Assembly: GCA_013399305.1 (NCBI GenBank)
Contig: VXAI01000179.1
Coordinates: 1,276,786-1,340,785, forward strand
Origin: Rostratula benghalensis
Taxonomy: Eukaryota; Chordata; Aves; Charadriiformes; Rostratulidae
Direction: 5' to 3'
DNA: 64,000 nt
The notes under the pieces are model-generated. The model saw only the letters and a list, made by a program, of their open reading frames with translations. It ran no database searches and had not been told where the DNA came from. A program made the position numbers and the translations under genes. Below, piece by piece: positions 23,584-36,293 of the stretch. Numbering within the stretch: position 1 is the first letter of the stretch; the number at the start of each line of letters is the position of its first letter.

Positions 23584-24306
23584 NNNNNNNNNNNNNNNNN
23601 NNNNNNNNNNNNNNNNNNNNNNNNNNNNNNNNNNNNNNNNNNNNNNNNNNNNNNNNNNNNNNNNNNNNNNNNNNNNNNNNNNNNNNNNNNNNNNNNNNNN
23701 NNNNNNNNNNNNNNNNNNNNNNNNNNNNNNNNNNNNNNNNNNNNNNNNNNNNNNNNNNNNNNNNNNNNNNNNNNNNNNNNNNNNNNNNNNNNNNNNNNNN
23801 NNNNNNNNNNNNNNNNNNNNNNNNNNNNNNNNNNNNNNNNNNNNNNNNNNNNNNNNNNNNNNNNNNNNNNNNNNNNNNNNNNNNNNNNNNNNNNNNNNNN
23901 NNNNNNNNNNNNNNNNNNNNNNNNNNNNNNNNNNNNNNNNNNNNNNNNNNNNNNNNNNNNNNNNNNNNNNNNNNNNNNNNNNNNNNNNNNNNNNNNNNNN
24001 NNNNNNNNNNNNNNNNNNNNNNNNNNNNNNNNNNNNNNNNNNNNNNNNNNNNNNNNNNNNNNNNNNNNNNNNNNNNNNNNNNNNNNNNNNNNNNNNNNNN
24101 NNNNNNNNNNNNNNNNNNNNNNNNNNNNNNNNNNNNNNNNNNNNNNNNNNNNNNNNNNNNNNNNNNNNNNNNNNNNNNNNNNNNNNNNNNNNNNNNNNNN
24201 NNNNNNNNNNNNNNNNNNNNNNNNNNNNNNNNNNNNNNNNNNNNNNNNNNNNNNNNNNNNNNNNNNNNNNNNNNNNNNNNNNNNNNNNNNNNNNNNNNNN
24301 NNNNNN
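23584..24306. other. Assembly gap (723 N)
   Basis: A run of N directly 5' of the SDC1 leader. It hides the probable SDC1 promoter. Open frames reading through it are artefacts. Confidence 0.99.
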
Positions 24307-27300
24307 CATCTCGCTGTAGATGGCAGAAATTAGGAGGGCGGGTGACCATCCTGAAAAAAATAAAAAATAAAAAATAAAAGCAGGCTGAATTTTATTACCC
24401 TGCTCCCAGGGTCAGGGCTGCAGTTCCTGTTCACTTCCAATCAATTCTGTGGCCTTTATTTATTTATTTGTTTATTTATTTTCCTCTTTCATCTCCTGTG
24501 TGCGTGCCAGCGCACGCTGAAGTGTTGGCTGCAAACAATGCAACTGAATGTGTGTGCGAACATGATAAAAAATAATATTAATTTTTTATTATTTATTTAT
24601 TTTTTTTAAAAAAAAGACAGTTTTTAAGAACCGATTCTGCTGCTGGGAGCTGCAGGAGCGCACCCCGGCTGCGTGGCCGATGAGCACAGCAAGCCCGTGG
24701 AGAAGCTGGATGGATGAGGGATGTGGCCAAGCCTTTGGGCATGGGACCGTGCTGTCCCAGGACTGCTCAGGGCAGGGGGTACCCAAAAAAGAGCCAGAAC
24801 TGGTGCTTTCTGGGCTCTCAGAAGTCTCCTGGTGGGTGTTGGCCCATCTCTGCCAGACCCAGGATCCCTTCCCCCAGCTGTGGCCCAAAGGCTTAATAGA
24901 CCTAATTGGATATTCAATGTGGCTAAAACTGCTGTGATTTTATCACGTGTCTTTAATTAGCTTGCTTTCTTTCCCTCTCTCTTATATTACTCATGCAGCT
25001 TTCCTAGGAATGACTCCTACCACAACGCCTTTCCCTCAGGTGAGCCGTGGCCACCATGTTCTCCTCCCCATGACGGGGAGATGGTGGCACCCATGGGGCC
25101 CCGTAGCCAAGATGGCCACTGGCACAAGAGGTGGCCGGGAGGAACAGCGAGGTGGGGTGGGGAAAGGAGGCAAAATACAAGTCATGGGGGGCATGTGGGT
25201 GGGAGATCAGGCTTCCAGTGAGGGATGGATGTGGGGAGAGTGGTCTTTCCAAGCCACATCTTGAACCTGATGCAACCAGAACGTTGGAGATGAGACTCTG
25301 GGGATGGGGCTTGGGAAAGAGATGTTTGGTGCTGGGGCTTGCAGAGCGTGAGGCTGAAAATGTCACTTAGGGTTGGTGATGGGTTGTGACATCCAGCTGC
25401 AAGAGTGTCCCTGGGGACTGGGAAACACGCACCTGGCACGGCCAGTCTTCTCCACTGGTTCCAGTGTAACAGAGGCCGGTTTGGCCGAGGCTGCATCCGA
25501 TGGAGCAGGGAGGAAACTCTTCCACAAGGAAGCGGTGCAGGGGTGAGGCACCGGTGGGGTCGGGTGACGTCTGGGTGTCATGCGAGCGCGGGCGGGTGTT
25601 CGGGGAGGTGGTAGATCAAACAGTGCTGTGGTAACTTCTCTCTGGATTTGCTAGAAAACAGTCAGAGCTGGATCGGGATGTTCTGGTCAGGATCTGTGAA
25701 TGGGGCACGGGGAGAACAATGCTGCGTTTGGAAGCCAAGTGTTTTCAGTGACATTCCCGTGCCCTCTGCTTGATCGTTGGAGCATGCTAAGCATTGTGGT
25801 TTCTGTCAAAAGAGCTCCATGCTGAAAAGCCAGATGAGACTTGCATGGAAAGGAGCTTCTTGGCAGCCCGGAGCTCAGGGGATGATAGGAGTTGGTTGCC
25901 TCTGCCCAGCGCCGTGGAGTTGTGGGGATTTCCCAGAAGTGGATCAAGGGCTTCCAGCAGCGAAGTCCAATTGAATTCAGCCTCCCCAGGGATAAGGGGC
26001 TGGTTTGAACCGTGTCCTGCCATGGGAAGAGGGGAAAGGCAACCGGGGGAGGAATCCAGCCCGCTGCTTCCGCCACCACCAGAGGCAAGGGGGGAGCAGG
26101 GATGGCAACTGTTGCTTTTGGGCAGCCGCCACCATTCTTCACTGCCGTCTGCAGCAGCAGCCATCGTTCCTCGTCCCCTAATGAATGTGAGCATCACACA
26201 GAAGAGGAGCTGCCTGCCTGGGTTTCCAGGTGACAGACCTACCCACAGTAGCGTGTGGGGATGTGGCCACTGTCACCTTATGTACCCACCTCGCATCTGC
26301 CCTCTGGCAGCGGTGGAGCCTGCAGAGCAGATGACCACCTCTTCTCCTGAAGTCTGGTGCCATGTGTCCTTCAATGGTTTATTAACGGACTGTGACCAGA
26401 TGGGGTGGTGTTCTGAGTGGTGTGCTGAGTCTGTTCCAAGTTCCTTAAGGAGGGCTGGATTGTCCCTGTTCACACATCACATCTCAGTGACTTCACCCGT
26501 TGACAAACTTGTTTGAGGCTGTCACACCTGGGGATGGAGAAAGGGAGTATATTCCTGAAGACGTGGTAGGAGGTTAGAGTGTATGCAAATATGGAGATTG
26601 CGTTAAGCGTGCAGGTGGTTGCCTGCCTACTGGGGTCGTGGAGTTGACAGCTCACCACTAATGGGTGCTGTCGCTGGTTGCCTTCAGACAGCTGCCTTCC
26701 CTGCTGATGGTTGCTATTTTCTCGGTGGGTGCTTTTGTGCCAGAGGAGAAAACTCTTCCCCCTCTGACCCCACCACCCCCATTCGGTAGCTCAGTTAACT
26801 AGAGGGGGATTCTAAGAATGGGAAAACCACAGCTCCTTGCGCGTTCCGCTTCTCAGCTGACACGTGTGGACAAGGCTTTAAGTGAAAGCCCCGAATCTGG
26901 GGCTGAAGAGGGCAGAGAGGAAAGAGGATGCCTTCAGACTCACAGGGCAGTAACAGGATGTTAAATACATCCAGTTAAGTGTGTTCTGATTGAGTCAGAA
27001 GCTGGTTGGAGCGAGGTGGGAGATGCACCCAAAGCAAGTGATGGTGTCTGGTAAGGGCCTGAAGGACCATCACTGATGTTCCCTGTAGTGTCTGGGTTTT
27101 TCCCATGTGACTCAGAACAGTGAGCTGGCAACAAGAGGTCTTGATCAGTGGCCTAAAACCTGGGGATGGAAGAGTGGAAGCAATTGTTGGAAGAGATTGT
27201 TTGTCCCCAGAGGGCCAGGAGGAGGATAGGACAATGTGCTGGTGGCCTATTTGGAGACTGCAGGGACCAGGAAGGTTTGCAAAGTTTCATTCCCTGCTAG

Positions 27301-29342
27301 CCTGGACCTTCTTGACTCCTTCTTCTTATAAAGTCCCCCTGGCCAGTGTTTCTACTACCTGTGGCTCACTTCACATCCTTCTCTTTCTAACTCTGTGCAG
27401 TAACAAAAGAGCAATCCACCCATTCCTTAAGTCAATACTGAGTGGAAGAACGAGTCTGCAGAGGAAGCAGCCTGGACCTTCAACCTTGCATTCCCAAAGC
27501 TTGCCTGCCAGTGTGCAGCATTTGGCCTCCAGGGGCTGTGCTGGCTCATTGTCTGGGAGCCCAGATGCTGCAGTCCCCCATTCCTGAGACTGTCACTCTT
27601 TGTTTCAGGGTGGTGGCACCAAATATGATTAACTCTCTTCCCACCTCCTCCCATGCCTTGGCGAATCCTCGGCAGTTTGTTTTGGATGTCCTTTTGCACT
27701 GATGCAGAAATAATGGATTCTGACCCTTTCAAATGCTGACTGTGATTTATAGCAGGATCACCTGAACCCACCCAGCACGCTTGCACAGCGATATCTGATT
27801 TTGCTTGTTCTGTCCGGCCACCTTTGCAGTGACTCAGACATCTCTGAGCAACTCCAGCTGCCTCCTGGCTCTCGCTCCCAGGGAGCCAAGGGACCAAAGG
27901 AGGCTCCCCCGGCCCACCCTGAGGTGTGGAGTGTGAAGTTCTCCCCAGGGGATGTCTGCTTCCATCTCCTTTCTTCTCCCCCATGTAGTGCTCAGATGGA
28001 AGGGATGACCTTGCTTATTTGGACAAGAATAAGCCTTCTTGCAAAAACTCTGAGGGGTTGGGGGGGGGTGGGGGGTGTGTTTCGGTTTTTTTGTTTGGGG
28101 TTTTTTTTTTTCCAGTTTAAACAATGCAATGTTTAATGGTCCAAGTGTCAGTGTAGCTGCAGCATTGGCTTTATAGACACCAACTGAATCAACTTGGCTG
28201 CTTCTGCTAAGAATTTGGTGGTGGTGTTTTTTTTTTTCATTCTCCTCCATCCCCTTTCCCCGTGTCCTGCTAGTGAGAACTTCTGGGTGCGCACTGAAAC
28301 CTATATATAACATATGTCTTTGCCACTGACCAAGTATTTCTCGACCTAATTTAGCAGAGCTTCCCTTGGCAAAAGCCCAGCTGGCAGTGGCACGCCACTT
28401 TGGTGAGAATTTTCATAAACAGCTGTAATAAATCCAGCTTCATTTCTTTGATGCTGCCTGCGAGGGCCATGTAGGAGAGCCTCAGAGCTGGATTTCAGGG
28501 GCTGGTGGATCAAACTCTGCAGAGGGGTTTCCCATTCGCCTCCGTGGCGTTTGGCTGAAGTTACGTTGCCCACAAGAGAAGGCTGACTTTCTCTCCCTTT
28601 CATGAGCTCTTTTGCTCTGCTACCGGCTGGTGCTCTCACTCTTCAACAATTTTGGCCCACCAGGCTCAGGGCTTGTGGGTTAGGCAGGTATTTCTCAAAG
28701 TGCTCACCTGAATAACCACTTTTTTGTTGGTGATGATTTTTTTTCTTGCTCAGGGAGTGACTCTCCTGCATTTCTGTGATTCACTTACCCATGTGCTTAA
28801 CTCGGGACAACTCACTTGCAGTGACTCGGTGAGAAATGCTGGTTTGCTGTGCGTGATCCCTCAGCCTCGGCACCCTTACATTTGAGCTCAAGAACAGGGT
28901 TTGTCCTGGCATGAAATGAGTGCGGAGGGAAGGGTATCACAACTCCTAGGAGCGTACAGATGGGTGGCTGCTGCTGCCATTGGGAGCTTTGGAGAAGAGG
29001 GAAGAGGCACAAGGAGGGTAGAGCTCACCTATTTCCATGGCATCCCCTGCTTGGTACCTGCTGATTTTCCCTCTGGCAGTGATCCTGGCTCTTCCAAGGG
29101 AGGTTTCCACCGATCCTGTGGTCCAGGATGGACAGGAGCTTTCCTCAGATCAAGACTGGCAGGTTGGATACCTGAACTGCCAACCCTCTGACCATGGACG
29201 AGAAGCTGGACCCTTCCTAGCTGCCTGTCATCTTGTGAAATAAAGGTGCCTATCCAGTGCCTCAATGACTGCCTTTAGAATAAAAAACATCTATACTTTT
29301 AACCCTATAGCTGGTTCTGGTGACGCCACAGAGGCCCATTAT

Positions 29343-29760
29343 TCACAGAACCACAGAATCACAGACTATCAGGGAGTGGAAGGGACCTTGAAAGATCATC
29401 CAGTCCAGTCCCCCTGCCAGAGCAGGAACACCCAGATCAGGTCACAGAGGAACACATCCAGGCAGGTTTTAAATATCTCCAGAGAAGGAGACTCCACAAC
29501 CTCTCTGGGCAGCCCCTTCCAGTGTTCCCTCACCCTCACTGGGAAGATTTTTCCTCATATTTAAGTGGAACCTCTTGTGTTCCAGCTTGCACCCATTGCC
29601 CCTTGTCCTATCATAGGCCATCGCTGAGAAGAGCCTGGCTCCATCCTCCTGACACTCACCCTTTACATATTTATAAACATTAATGTTTATAACATAATTA
29701 TAAACATTAATTCACCTGAGAGAGGTGGGGGCTCCGGGTCAAATGAGGTATAATCTCTTC
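29343..29760 (-). mobile_element. CR1 LINE fragment, interrupted by an AT-rich palindrome
   Basis: From CACAGAACCACAGAATC through CTCTCTGGGCAGCCCCTTCC and CACCCATTGCCCCTTGTCC the sequence follows reverse-complement CR1 to about 29665. The palindromic tract 29671-29711 follows, and then sequence that may be diverged CR1 continuation. Intergenic. The right boundary is approximate. Confidence 0.88.
29671..29711. repeat. 22-bp perfect palindrome plus a third half copy
   Basis: TTATAAACATT at 29671-29681 is followed immediately by its exact reverse complement to 29692, giving a 22-bp perfect palindrome. TTATAAACATTAAT recurs at 29698-29711 as a direct copy. Confidence 0.9.
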
Positions 29761-30308
29761 TCAAAGGGCTCCTCTGTTTTCTCTGTGTATCCCTTTACCG
29801 TCCTCACTTCTGACAGAGGCTCCCAGATGCTCAAATAACTCACATAAAACCTCAGTGGAAGTTCTCCTTGTGGGGTGTGGTGCCCGTTTCTCTCTGGCCA
29901 TACCAAATACACAACCTGCCCTTGAAGTCAGCCATCAGGCTGTGCGCGCTGCAGTGCTGGTTAAAAATTTCCAAACGGAGGAGAAAACGAAAGGGTTTTA
30001 AGCAAAAGGGTAGAAGTGCTCATTCCACGGGAAACAGGTTAACCCTGTGCTTCCACACCGTCCCTCTCCAACAGCCAGGTGGCTCGGGTCTGGTGTTTCT
30101 GCTGCAGGTATAGCTGCAGGAATTCTGCCAAAGCAGGCTTAGTCTTCCCACGGATGCTAAAAAGCCGTGGTGTTGGGAGAAGCAGCCGCTGTAGCAGAGG
30201 ACTCATGAGAGCAGGGTTCAGCTGCATCAGAGGTTTCAATTCGTTTCAATTCAATTTGAGTCACTGCTGGTTAGAACAGATATTCACAACCTTGTGAAAA
30301 AATACTGC

Positions 30309-30339
30309 TTTTTTTTTTTTTTTTTTTTTTTTCCCCCCC
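30309..30339. repeat. T24-C7 homopolymer tract
   Basis: Twenty-four T followed by seven C; intergenic. Length is likely unreliable in the assembly. Confidence 0.9.
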
Positions 30340-31319
30340 TTTTTATGGAGCTGGTGTGATCTGGACCCCAGACTCGTTGGGGGTCCCCGAGGAACACTGC
30401 TCGGGGGCTTACTTCTTGCTCGCAGTCATGACTCTGCCCTGACTTTGCTGTGATGTAACGTGCAGCTTTTCTTCCTGATCACCCAGGAGGATGTGCCGTG
30501 CTGTAATTATCACCCTTCATTTAGCATTTCGAGGCCACTTACCCATTTCTGCAGATATTGGCTGTCTCGGGGCTGCGTTCTCCACTGCCACATCCCTCCG
30601 GGCGGTACGAGCGTCTCTCAGCCCTCGCTGTCATAGCGTTGAGTCACCCGTTGGTTCCCCACCCATCCTGTCCCCTCCTGGACCTTCTCACGCCCTCATG
30701 AGGAGAACGCTTTTGCCCTGCTCCCGTTGTCACCCCACCTGGGGGCTGGGTTGGTGTAACCCCTGCCCCAGGTAGGTTGTGTGCTCCTGTGTCACAGGGA
30801 TGGAGCTGGCACAAGGCTGAAGCCTTCGTCTCTACGAAGCTCTACTTGGTCGTCAGCAAGTGTTATTGGTGGTTCACCACCACCATGGGAACATCTGCTC
30901 GGGGGGGAGGCAGGTTGCACAGTCAGAGGGAAGGGGGCACATAGGTGGGGATATAATTGGGTGAGGAACTGGAAGACAGAGGAGGAAGAAGGGTTGGAAC
31001 CCCAGTTGGGCTGTTGGGTGGGTTTTTATGGTGATGACCTACATGCCCATGGAGGAGAGAGTACCTACATGTCCCCGTCAGGGAGAGAGCTGGGGTTTTA
31101 GGCTGGGTTTAAGCTGTGTGGTGTGTGTGCACGCTGCCTGCCCCGCTCTGAGCAGCACTAACCCTGGTGGGTGAACGCAGGTATTTTAAGTGCTTCATTT
31201 TTTTACACTTTTTTTGCTTCTTTTCTGAAGTTTGATTTCCATTTAGGTGATTGGGAAATTAGCTATACTTCACAGGGAGGCCTGGAATGAAGGTTTTGCT
31301 GTGCAGAATGGTGGCTTTT

Positions 31320-31600
31320 TCATAGAAACATAGAATCATTCCGGTTGGAAGAGACCCTTGGGATCACCGAGTCCAACCATCAGCCCCACTCTACAAAGTT
31401 CTCCCCTACACCTTATCTCCCAACACCACATCTAAACGACTCTTAAATACATTCAGGGAGGGGGACACAACCACCTCCCTGGGCAGCCTATTCCAGTGTC
31501 TGACCACTCTTTCTGTGAAAAATTCTTTCCTAATATTCGGCCTACTTTTATTAGTACTATTTTTAAAAGATACCACTGGGTTCTCAAGGTGCTCCTTCTC
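31320..31600 (-). mobile_element. CR1 LINE fragment (3' end)
   Basis: Begins CATAGAAACATAGAATCATT and continues with CACCTCCCTGGGCAGCC and related CR1 blocks in reverse-complement orientation. The minus-strand translation includes the CR1-typical [13 protein letters not shown] and SRLD motifs. Intergenic, 5'-truncated. Confidence 0.92.
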
Positions 31601-31680
31601 CCCCCTCTTTTTCTCCCAGTAATTACAGCAGCTCCAAGCAGGGGCTGGGAGGGAATGTGTATGCTTTATTTCTCCATCTC

Positions 31681-31699
31681 CCATCCCATCCCATCCCAT
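31681..31699. repeat. CCCAT pentanucleotide repeat
   Basis: Short tandem CCATC/CCCAT units beside the CR1 copy at 31320-31600. Confidence 0.8.
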
Positions 31700-34600
31700 T
31701 CTACAACATAAAGCTCTTCTCACTCCCACCCCCAGCAGCCCCCTTGGACCTATTCCTGCCTTTATTCCCTCCCTCCCCCTTTTCACCACTGGTACCCTCT
31801 GGGTGAAGAGACACCCACTGTCTATATGAAGGTGTCCAGTGCCATCTCAGATGTCCTTCTTGAGTAGAGGCTAGGCTGAGGCATCCTCCTAGGGGATGTT
31901 CATCTGCCCTGCCCATGAGTTTGGGACACCCAAGGGTCTCTCAAATGGCACTGGACACTGAGGCAGGCAGCAGGATCTGTTCCCAGTGGATGTGTCTGCA
32001 TGGAAGAGTCTACACCTGAAGAAAACTTGTTTTAAACTGGGTCAGTGTCTCCTCCACTGCCTTGCTGATGGAGCGTAGCTGTGTGACCCTTGTGGGGGTA
32101 TCCTCATGTCCTCTCTCAAAGTGGACAGTGTGTGTGGGTACAGCGTTTCACACCAAGGTAGAGTGGGTGACCTTCAAGGCCCTCATCAGTTCTCTGGGCT
32201 TTCGGTTCCCCACGTGTGGAGGGGGTGGCACACAGGGAAGGGCTGGATGAGAGCCCCTTTCCCAGCAGGATGTGAGCTCCTGTGACTCCCAAACTGGGAC
32301 GAATAATCAGACCCTTGGTTCTCATAAGACACATGACATTTCAAGGAAATGGGAGACATCATGTGAATTTGGAAGTACTTAAGATAGTCAGTTTTCAAAC
32401 AAAAAGGCTTTTTCAGAGCCAAATGGCCCAGCTGAATGAGATCAGTGTGTGGCCTGGAGCTCTGACAGGGGTGAACTCTGCTCCCTTCCTCCCATCCCTC
32501 CGTGCAGGGGGCTGGAATTGACTCTGGTGCTTGCATCCATCCATCTGGAGAGTTTGTCCACCCGCGCTCAGCTCTTCACCCCAGCTTCAGCCCTCTCTAG
32601 TCCTTGCTTAAGGAGCAATTGCTCTGATTGTTGCATCAGCCTCTGGAAGCCTGTGTATAGACAAAGGTGGGGAGCACGGAGACAGCCCCACCGGACCTGA
32701 GCCCAGTGGAGAAGCAATAAGGGCTCAACCCTTCCCCAGGATCCAGGCTTGTATGAGCAGACAAGCTCCTGAAACTGCTCCTCCTGGACTGACCTTGTGG
32801 GGCCAGGAGGAGAATTGCAAACACTTTTTGGATGCTGTATTTCAGCTCTCTGAAGAGAAAGGGAGTTAAGGGGGAGAAAGAGAGGTCTTCATTCCCACCA
32901 GGGAACCTCTAAATTCTGGTTCTCCTTAGGTAGACAAGGAATAGGGTGTCTATACTTGCACTCATGGGAGAAGAGAGTATGTGAATGCTCTTTCTGTCAT
33001 CATCTTCACTGGTGCTTTCTGCCACCACCTTCCCATGTGTTGCCCTGGCCACAACATCCCCCTTCTTGCAGTTTCTGTTGGCCCTCAGTAAGCAGTTGTA
33101 GATCTTTGGGGATCTTTATTTTGGGACCTGCTTTAAGTGATGCCTGAAGCAGCTTCCGTAGCACTGTGAAAAAGCCCTTTGCCAGGGGCAGACTGTAGTC
33201 CTGCAGCCTGAGAGGGCACAGCCAACTTGACCTGTAAGAGAGGGACCTCAGCAGGGTTGCACAACTCCTCACCAACCCCCACTGGTGACATTCCTCTGCC
33301 GCAGCTGAGCACCAGAGACTGCTGTGGGGACACACGACCCAGGTCAGCAACCGAAGGCAGCGTTCGTGAAACCATAGCGTTTCTTGGCCTCGTGATGGGT
33401 GGCCAAGAGGGCTGTGGTCCCCAGACGGCCTCCACCACCCCAGGACTGCCCTTTCGGGGAAGGGCTGCCTCCCTCCCTGCCCCACTGCGGCTTGGCTGGG
33501 AAAAGATCCGCAGCCGAGCTGGGGAAGGGCTGCCAGGAAATCTGAACCCTTCAGGCAGGTCTGAAGCTCCCAGGAAGCTCATTAGGGGTTGGCTCAGCTC
33601 AGCTTAGCATGGTTTTTTTCCCTCTCCTGTGGTCTCTTACATCAGCTGTGTCACCTGCAACCTGCCCCAGACTCCTCTCTGCAGATCTGGGTACCCCAGG
33701 GCTGGTGGGTTCTGTGCGAGCAGAGGAGCAAGAGGCAGAAACCCTCTAGTGAAAAGAAGAGGGTTTTTTAGGTCTTCCTGCACTTCAGCCACTATGTAAA
33801 GCCTCTGGAGCGTTTCCAATTTGTTAATGGGGAGGGGGACACACACGTGGGGACACGCTGCTCCCAAGATGTATTTTGCATGGAGCAAGACTGGGAGAAA
33901 GGAGGTGGAGACAAGGATCTGGGGAGCAGAACCTACCGGCTCCCACCCGCACGCGTTAGGAGTCGTGCTCCGTCTTGCACCGTTGGTGACGCAACGAACA
34001 GCTCAAGCTGTGCCCAGCCCCAAGCTGAGGAGCAGAAAGTGAACCCGCCCCAGCTCCCTGTGGTTGGGACCCGGTCCTGAGAAGCGAGGGAAGGTGGATT
34101 CAACCCCCTGAGGCTGATGAAGGAACCGAATCCAAGCACCGCGTCTGCTGGGCAGGTTCCCCAGCCGCAGAGCCAGGGCGCAGGAGGAGCAGGCTCCATC
34201 CAAAGGGCTGGTGGAGGAAGCACCACCTCACTGAGAGGCATCAGCAGCTCGGTTAGACCCCTACGCTTGGTCTTCCCTACTGGCTCTGTGCCCCAACACA
34301 GGGAGGTAGCTTCTGACGGCCTCTACGCTCTAAAACTTTAATACAAAACATTGGGGTTCGGCTCACTCTCTTGGATAAAGCAGTTGTCTCCTCTCCACAC
34401 CACACCAGCAAGGAAAAGCTTGTGTCCTCTGTTGGTTCTGGAGTGCTACCAGCACCTATGGACAGCCTTCCATCCCTTCCACCTGGGAGTTGGTGACCAA
34501 TGACTGCTCTTCCTATGATGAGGGTGCTGGTTTCCAACCCTCCTGGTGACAGAGTGGGGTTGGCCTGTGCTGCTCTGCTGCTGGAGCACTGCCACCCCAG

Positions 34601-35696
34601 GCTCCTTCTGCAGCACTGCTCACATGGGCCTTTCTTGGGTGGCTGGATCCACCTTCGCTAAGATCTCCCAAAGCTCTCCAGCACCATCCTGCACGCTAGC
34701 CCTTGAGGAAACACAGGGAACACTTCGAATGGAAGCTCTTCAGGCAGAGTAAAGCATTGCCTGCATCAAACCCTCATCAAAACATCAGTACTCATCAGTC
34801 TGGGCAGACTTTGTGATGGCTTCAAGTCCTACCAGCAGCTTGGCAAGACATGAACCTTTGTGTTGAACTGACAGATGCTCCTGCCCTGTTGTGGGCTGGA
34901 GAGCTGGGGCAGCCAAGATCAAACACAGCAAGTGGTTTTTCCCCTTTCCTTCCTCAAACAGCAACATGGAACTAAGTCCTCGCTGAGCAGCGCTACAGAA
35001 GGACCAGCCACCCTCAGGACACACGATGGCCAGGCACCATGGTGTAATGTTCAGCACTGGAGCTCTGGGGGTGACCAAACTGCTCTTCTGCAGGGTTGGC
35101 ACTGGGTTTTCTCTCCAGGTGCATGACTTAGGTGGCATCTGCAATTTTGTTGACCAGTCACTCGATCCTGGAATGCTTTTGCAATTGTTCTCTTGGCTTT
35201 GCTCCCTTGAAAGGCACGGTGGGACCCATGTTCCTAGTTACCAGGGTGCTGAACCTCAAATGTTCTCATGGAACAAAACTGATTTAAGAGATTGTCCTGG
35301 TCACCACGCTGCTAGGCAGAGAGTGATGAGCATCTCTTCAAATGCCTGCTCCTTAGAGAGGGAAGAGTGACTGCATCGGTTCCTGAACCTCCATCAGCAC
35401 CCCAAAACACCTAGACATTATGTCCCCAGAAACCTCCATCTTCCCCATGCTCCAGTGAGAAGGTACCAGTGGGCTGAGCAGTCAGGGAGGGAGGCAGCAG
35501 TATCGTGGTTGTTCTGTCCGTAAGGTGCCACCTGGGCAAGTTATTGAACACCAAAACGGAGCCGCTCCCTGAAGCTAAAAAAGGTCCTTTGAAAAAACAT
35601 CCTGGGCAGTGACAGAAACGAGTGTGGATCCAATGATGCCACAGCCAGCAATCCTAGCCAGAAACTCACCCTGCATCCAGCCGTGCACGAAGAAAC

Positions 35697-36015
35697 CATC
35701 ACAGAATTGTCTAGGATGGAAGGGACCTTTGAGATCATCTACATCCAACCATCAACCTAACTCTGATAAAACCCATCACTAAACCATCTCACTGAGCGCT
35801 GTGTCTACCATCTTTTAAATACCTCCAGGGATGGTGCCTCAACCACCTCCCTGGGCAGCCCATTCCAATGCTTGAGAACCCCTTCAGTGTAAAAAAATTT
35901 CCTGATATCCAATCTGAACCTCCCCTGGGGCAACCTAAAGCCATTTCCTCTTGTCCTATCACCCGTGACTTGGGAGAAGAGACCAACCCCATGAGGCTGT
36001 AGCCTGCAACCATTT
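35697..36015 (-). mobile_element. CR1 LINE fragment (3' end)
   Basis: GGATGGAAGGGACCTTTGAG, ACCTCCCTGGGCAGCCCATT and TTTCCTCTTGTCCTATCAC are reverse-complement CR1. It lies just downstream of the PUM2 3' end, on the same strand as PUM2. Confidence 0.92.
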
Positions 36016-36285
36016 TTTTGGTGAGAGAATACGAAGGTTTAGCTGCTCAGAAGTGATCTACTCATCTACTGCAGGTTCTTCCATCACTGGCTGATTCCCA
36101 CCAGGCCCCTAGAAACAAGGAGCACCTTCCCAGCGCTGAGATGCAGAGAGAGCAGACAAGTCACACAAAGTGAGGGTGTAAAGAACAGCTGGTTTCCTAC
36201 AGGAAAAACACAAGACCAGATGTATTTCACACAGTGTTATTCACACATTTTCATTTTGATTTTTTTTTTTTTTTTTTTTTTACAG

Positions 36286-36293
36286 TATATACA
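36286..36293 (-). promoter_or_regulatory. Pumilio recognition element TGTATATA (only if the long 3' UTR is used)
   Basis: A third perfect match just before the A22 tract at 36260-36281. It counts as a UTR site only if transcription extends past the proximal poly(A) signals. Confidence 0.4.

Larger units (their letters stand above)
24307..36259. other. Intergenic region between SDC1 and PUM2
   Basis: No coding exon or RNA gene was recognised. It holds three CR1 fragments, T/TTTA-rich stretches (24455-24480), a G/T-rich tract (28060-28115), T24C7 (30309-30339), CCCAT repeats (31681-31699), and AT-rich blocks with homeodomain-like and E-box sites near 24885-24990 and 28330-28470. Longer open frames here (for example 25794-26516 plus, 27427-27984 minus) have no recognisable homology and no splice or codon support. 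Confidence 0.8.

Noticed and set aside
23460..24377. Long open frames on both strands across this interval
   Set aside because: They consist almost entirely of the 723-N assembly gap, so there is no sequence to translate.
25794..26516. 240-codon plus-strand intergenic frame
   Set aside because: No recognisable domain, overlapping comparable frames on the other strand and other phases, and no splice or promoter support.
27427..27984. 185-codon minus-strand intergenic frame
   Set aside because: No homology recognised and composition like the surrounding non-coding DNA; a chance frame.
31406..31789. 127-codon minus-strand frame with [13 protein letters not shown]
   Set aside because: It is the translated 3' end of a truncated CR1 retrotransposon, not a host gene.
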